The notes beneath the pieces are model-generated. The model saw nothing but the letters and a program-made list of their open reading frames with translations. It did no database searches and was not told where the DNA came from. From Prevotella sp. UBA1705 (GTDB lineage Bacteria > Bacteroidota > Bacteroidia > Bacteroidales > Bacteroidaceae), in contig DCJH01000002.1 of assembly GCA_002317385.1 (NCBI GenBank), forward strand, positions 1 to 64,000: DNA of 64,000 nucleotides, given 5' to 3'. The position numbers and the translations under genes were made by a program. Positions 60,861 to 64,000 of this stretch are shown one piece after another (position 1 is the first letter of the stretch; each line of letters opens with the position of its first letter).

Positions 60861-62801
60861 ATGAAATCCATTTCCATCCACAAACTCTGCCTCGTGGCCC
60901 TGCTGCTGTTATCCCTCGGATACAGCGGCACGGCACGGGCCGACTATGTAGACGACATCAATGCCGGCACATATGCCGCCGGACAACAGGTGATCTACGA
61001 GATGAACATCGGGTCGTTCACCGCCGAGGGCACGCTGGCGGCAGCCAGCCAGCGCCTGTCTGAACTGAAGCGAAACGGTGTAGACATCGTGTGGCTCATG
61101 CCCATCTATCCACGTGGCGGAGGCATCAACAGCCCCTATGCCGCCACCGACTTCATGGCCGTGAATCCCGCCTACGGTACCGTGGCCGACCTCAAGGCCT
61201 TCGTTTCGTCGGCCCATGCCATCGGCATGAAGGTGTGGCTCGACTGGGTGCCCAACCACACGGCTACCAACGCCACCTGGGTAACCACCCATCCGGAGTA
61301 TTACACCAAAGATGCCACGGGGGCCATGGTACATCCTAACAACTACGGTGACGTCTATCAGCTCGATTATAGCAACGCCGGACTGGTCGCGGCGATGAAC
61401 GACGGCCTGAAGTTCTGGATCGATCAGGCCGACGTAGACGGCTACCGCTGCGACTATGTGTCGAGCGCAGGCATCCCCGTGAGCTACTGGCAGGCCACCA
61501 TCCCCATGCTCAAAGCCTATCGCAGCGGCAAGGAAATCACCATGATGGGTGAGTCCGACTTCTCCGACATCACCACCCTGCAGGCCGCAGGATTCGATTA
61601 CGACTATGCCTGGGGGTTCCAGGAGAAGCTCCAGACCTACGGCGCCAGCGGCGCATACGCCAATCCACTGATCACCTACAGCAAGGATCTGGTGGCCAAG
61701 TCGAAGGCCATGAGCGTGTCGCGCATGGTCTATCTCACCAACCACGACCAGAACTGGAACTACGATCTCAAGACCCTGACCCAGAAATATGGGCAGAACA
61801 AATACCTGCTCACGGTGCTTTCCTACACCCTCTGGGGCATGCCGCTGCTCTACAACGGTCAGGAGATTGGCGGAGACCAGCCGCTCAACTATTTCGAGGA
61901 TACGAAGATAGACTGGTCGCAGCCCGACCAGAAGATGCTCAACACCGTTCGCACGCTGGCCGCCATCAAGCACTCGCAGGCCGCTCTCCACGATGCCAAG
62001 GAGGCTGCAGCCAATGCCGACATCAGCTTCCTTACCACGGTCAATGCCAACCAGTATGTCACCGCCTACCAGCGCACGCTGGGTACGAGTGAGGTGCTGG
62101 TGCTACTCAACTCGGCCACCACGGCGCAGACGGCGCTGCTCAGTGGCATCTCGGGCACCTATAGCCTCTGGCTCAACAGCGACAGCATAGCCAAGGGCGT
62201 GAGCCGACACACCAAGACCTTCGGCGGCAGCCTCAGCGTGAGCATCCCGGCCAAGGGTTACCTGGTCTATGTCAAGGGCAACTACTCAGAAGAGAATGTT
62301 CCTGCCGAGCAGCCACTGGGCAATCTGGTGGACAACGACGCCTACTCGGTCTACTATGAGACGCCCGTAGACAATGCCACCGTGTGCGCATGGATGTGGA
62401 ACGACACCTATGGCGGCGAGCGATATGCTGCCACAGGCTCTTGGCCGGGCGACTCGTTCAACCGTCTGGGTATCACCACAGCTGGCAACGTGGTCTACAA
62501 ATACAGCTTCACCCTCGCCGCCGGCATCACGCCTCCGGCCTATATCATCATCACCGAGAATGGCTCAGCCGACGCCAACAAGGTGATAAACGGGGCCCCG
62601 TTTGTGAACCATGGCTACTACGTGAAGGGGCAACCTTCGGCAGTGACCACCGTGCCCACCGACATTGCGGCACTTAGCGCCGGCGCCAGCAGGTATCCGG
62701 CCGACCGCCACTACTACAACCTCAGCGGACAGGAGGTGCCCGAGAGCTATCAGGGCATCGTGATTCACCAGGGTCGCAAGCTCATCAAAGGTAAGATATA
62801 A
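60861..62801 (+). CDS. Secreted GH13 alpha-amylase with C-terminal starch-binding module
   Basis: Endo-acting starch hydrolase of 646 aa with signal peptide (about 1-27). Catalytic residues: nucleophile Asp198 (VDGYRCDYV), acid/base Glu231 (MMGESDF) and Asp296 (YLTNHDQNW); the first conserved region is DWVPNHTA. After the barrel and beta domain comes a CBM26-like module (about 490-590; YYETPVDNATVCAWMWND, GSWPGD). The end (YYNLSGQEVPESYQGIVI, then HQGRKLIKGKI) resembles a short Prevotella sorting tail; a lipobox is absent, so surface delivery by type IX secretion is plausible but inferred. Last gene of the starch operon. Confidence 0.94.
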   Translation: MKSISIHKLCLVALLLLSLGYSGTARADYVDDINAGTYAAGQQVIYEMNIGSFTAEGTLAAASQRLSELKRNGVDIVWLMPIYPRGGGINSPYAATDFMAVNPAYGTVADLKAFVSSAHAIGMKVWLDWVPNHTATNATWVTTHPEYYTKDATGAMVHPNNYGDVYQLDYSNAGLVAAMNDGLKFWIDQADVDGYRCDYVSSAGIPVSYWQATIPMLKAYRSGKEITMMGESDFSDITTLQAAGFDYDYAWGFQEKLQTYGASGAYANPLITYSKDLVAKSKAMSVSRMVYLTNHDQNWNYDLKTLTQKYGQNKYLLTVLSYTLWGMPLLYNGQEIGGDQPLNYFEDTKIDWSQPDQKMLNTVRTLAAIKHSQAALHDAKEAAANADISFLTTVNANQYVTAYQRTLGTSEVLVLLNSATTAQTALLSGISGTYSLWLNSDSIAKGVSRHTKTFGGSLSVSIPAKGYLVYVKGNYSEENVPAEQPLGNLVDNDAYSVYYETPVDNATVCAWMWNDTYGGERYAATGSWPGDSFNRLGITTAGNVVYKYSFTLAAGITPPAYIIITENGSADANKVINGAPFVNHGYYVKGQPSAVTTVPTDIAALSAGASRYPADRHYYNLSGQEVPESYQGIVIHQGRKLIKGKI

Positions 62802-62857
62802 GTAATCAGTTATAACCTATAGTCTGTACCATCATTTTTAATTTTTAAGTTAATCGC

Positions 62858-62898
62858 GGGCAGAAGAATCACTTGGGGTGACCATTCTGCCCTTTTTC
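62858..62898 (+). terminator. Terminator of the starch operon
   Basis: GGGCAGAA pairs with TTCTGCCC (62858-62892) with an inner TCAC/GTGA stem, followed by TTTTTCT. Confidence 0.88.
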
Positions 62899-63059
62899 TA
62901 TACCCCGACGGATGCCTTGCGTTTGTCAAGATTGTTAGCCCAAAAACGGGCTTTCTGCCGTGCTCAATCTGGAAACAGGAAGGCCTTAGAAAACGAGAAA
63001 ATCCGCTTCCCAACGACAAAAAACAGACCTCTCGGAACCTTCAGGCCGTTTTCGCCTCG

Positions 63060-63290
63060 GCATTACTACCTTATCGCATTGCGAGAAGGTAGTTTTCACG
63101 ATAGGAATACATAGGTTTTTCGGTGCGATAAGGTAGTTATCGTAGGACGAGAAGATGTAAATTTTTCGGAAGCATCTATCCCATAGCGAGTTCAGAGCGA
63201 CTCATTTTTCGCGTATTCCACACCAAAGATTTTCTGTTTGAGAATACGCGAGTATTGAGAAAGACATATTCAATATTTTTCAACGAGTAT
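63060..63290 (+). repeat. Long intergenic element, copy G (well preserved)
   Basis: ATTACTACCTTATCGCATTG, AAGGTAGTTTTCACG and GCGATAAGGTAGTTATCG array words, then GATGTAAATTTTTC, then the hairpin CGCGTATTC (63210-63218) / GAATACGCG (63242-63250) and CAATATTTTTCAACGAGTAT. Order and spacing match copy F. Confidence 0.75.
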
Positions 63291-63317
63291 TTTTTGTTGG
63301 GGGACAAAGCGGAAAAG

Positions 63318-63575
63318 GAGGAGACAGAACTACATAATCTTTAAGACAGAACTACAGGTTTTTGAAGACAAAAAGACATAAAGACAGGTACGGAAACGCA
63401 GTTTTTTAAGAACAGAAGGACAGATTTTATCTTGGGGTTCCCCTATAACAAAACCCCAAAATATGTCATTCTGTAAAAGGTCTATATCCTCCTGTTCTTC
63501 ATAATCTGTAGTTATGTCCTTGAAAACATGTAGTTATGTCTAAATAAACCGAGGCTCCTGTTCCTGTCTTTATGT
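63318..63575. repeat. Large palindromic GACATAAAGACA element
   Basis: A perfect TTGGGGTT/AACCCCAA hairpin (63432-63459) lies at the centre. At about 75-100 bp on either side are inverted copies of GACAGAACTACAGG... (63345-63370) and ...ACATGTAGTTATGTC (63515-63540). Left of centre AAGACA/ATAAAGACAG words repeat; right of centre their complements (CTGTCTTTATGTCTTTC). No coding content. Confidence 0.7.
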
Positions 63576-63628
63576 CTTTCTGTCTAAAAAACAAGAACTT
63601 TATGTCTAAGACGCAAGGGCTTTCTGTC

Positions 63629-64000
63629 CTACTCACGCATATACCGGCAGATGATGTTTCCGTCGTAGTCGTGCTGCTCCACCAGCCTCACGTTGGCCGG
63701 AAGCTGGGGCGACGGCGTGCCCTGTTCCACGGTGAACGGCGCCGTCTCCACCCGTATCTCATCCCAAAGGCCGCGGTCGATGAAGCCCTGCAGGGTGATG
63801 GTGCCACCCTCTACGATAAGGCTCTGCCGGCGACTCACGCGCAGATAGCTGAGCATGGTGTCGATGTCGGAGAAGCACTTGAACCACCCGGGCATGCCCT
63901 CGGTGCTGTGGGCCAGCACCAGTCGCTCGGGGTCGCGCCCGCTCCACTCCCTGATGTTGAGCTGCGGATGGTCTGTGTTCACCGTCTCGTGGCCCACAAG
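63629..64000 (-). CDS. ribD: RibD reductase-domain protein, 3' part (cut by window edge)
   Basis: Only the C-terminal 123 residues are inside the window; the frame stays open through base 64000. They read LVGHETVNTDHPQLNIREW, then LIVEGGTITLQGFIDRGLWD and a final NIICRYMRE. This matches the 5-amino-6-(5-phosphoribosylamino)uracil reductase domain of RibD (riboflavin synthesis), including the E-G-G cofactor motif. Whether the N-terminal deaminase domain is fused upstream cannot be seen, so a stand-alone dihydrofolate-reductase-like reductase remains possible. Confidence 0.82.
   Translation of the reverse strand, partial: LVGHETVNTDHPQLNIREWSGRDPERLVLAHSTEGMPGWFKCFSDIDTMLSYLRVSRRQSLIVEGGTITLQGFIDRGLWDEIRVETAPFTVEQGTPSPQLPANVRLVEQHDYDGNIICRYMRE

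Noticed and set aside
60909..61991. 360-codon frame antisense to the GH13 amylase
   Set aside because: A shadow of a gene with intact catalytic residues.

Overview
The window reads as a chromosomal segment of a Bacteroidales bacterium, most likely a Prevotella-like member of the Prevotellaceae. The grounds are two SusC/SusD polysaccharide utilisation loci, type IX secretion genes (porU, porV), a DUF4290 gene, a DUF6377 regulator, promoters of the Bacteroidetes TAnnTTTG type, and the gene order rplM-rpsI-rpsB-tsf. I saw no rRNA, tRNA, CRISPR array, transposase, integrase or phage gene.

Layout. 1-7.7 kb: a small utilisation locus (STN-type SusC, SusD, GH31), more AT-rich than the rest. 8.2-12.7 kb (+): ispD, recG and an M23/LysM peptidase. 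12.8-14.9 kb (-): two overlapping glycosyltransferases. 14.9-16.2 kb: no protein gene; it holds a candidate small RNA with promoter and terminator, a paired inverted repeat and a long intergenic element. 16.2-22.5 kb (-): FAH-family hydrolase, porU, porV, ispF. 23.1-28.6 kb (-): rplM-rpsI-rpsB-tsf with structured spacers, then a subtilisin-like peptidase. 28.9-29.8 kb (+): fabI. 30.0-38.5 kb (-): tsaB, DUF4290, murA, rimM, dxr, rseP, a BASS-type transporter and a GH43-like enzyme. 38.5-49.9 kb (+): yicC, gmk, nadD, a Fur-family gene, mutY, metG, a DsbD-alpha paralogue with a cysteine-rich tail, dsbD and a cysteine desulfidase-like gene. 50.7-62.8 kb (+): a starch utilisation locus (DUF6377 regulator, GH97, SusC, SusD, three-module starch-binding lipoprotein, GH13 amylase). 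The right end cuts a ribD-like gene.

How it fits together. The starch locus forms a complete path: surface binding and cutting (lipoprotein, GH13), import (SusC/SusD), periplasmic trimming (GH97) and a membrane-spanning sensor-regulator. PorU and PorV process and anchor secreted proteins; the S8 peptidase and the amylase both end in short tails resembling Prevotella sorting signals. Three genes of the MEP isoprenoid pathway (ispD, ispF, dxr) lie scattered within 27 kb.

The most unusual content is intergenic. A roughly 200-300 bp element recurs about every 7-13 kb, in one orientation wherever this can be judged, and contains short palindromes and often a GAATACGCG hairpin. At least five other families of inverted-repeat elements fill the gaps. 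A promoter-to-terminator unit at 15.1-15.3 kb looks like an undescribed or unrecognised small RNA with a cytosine-depleted 5' half.
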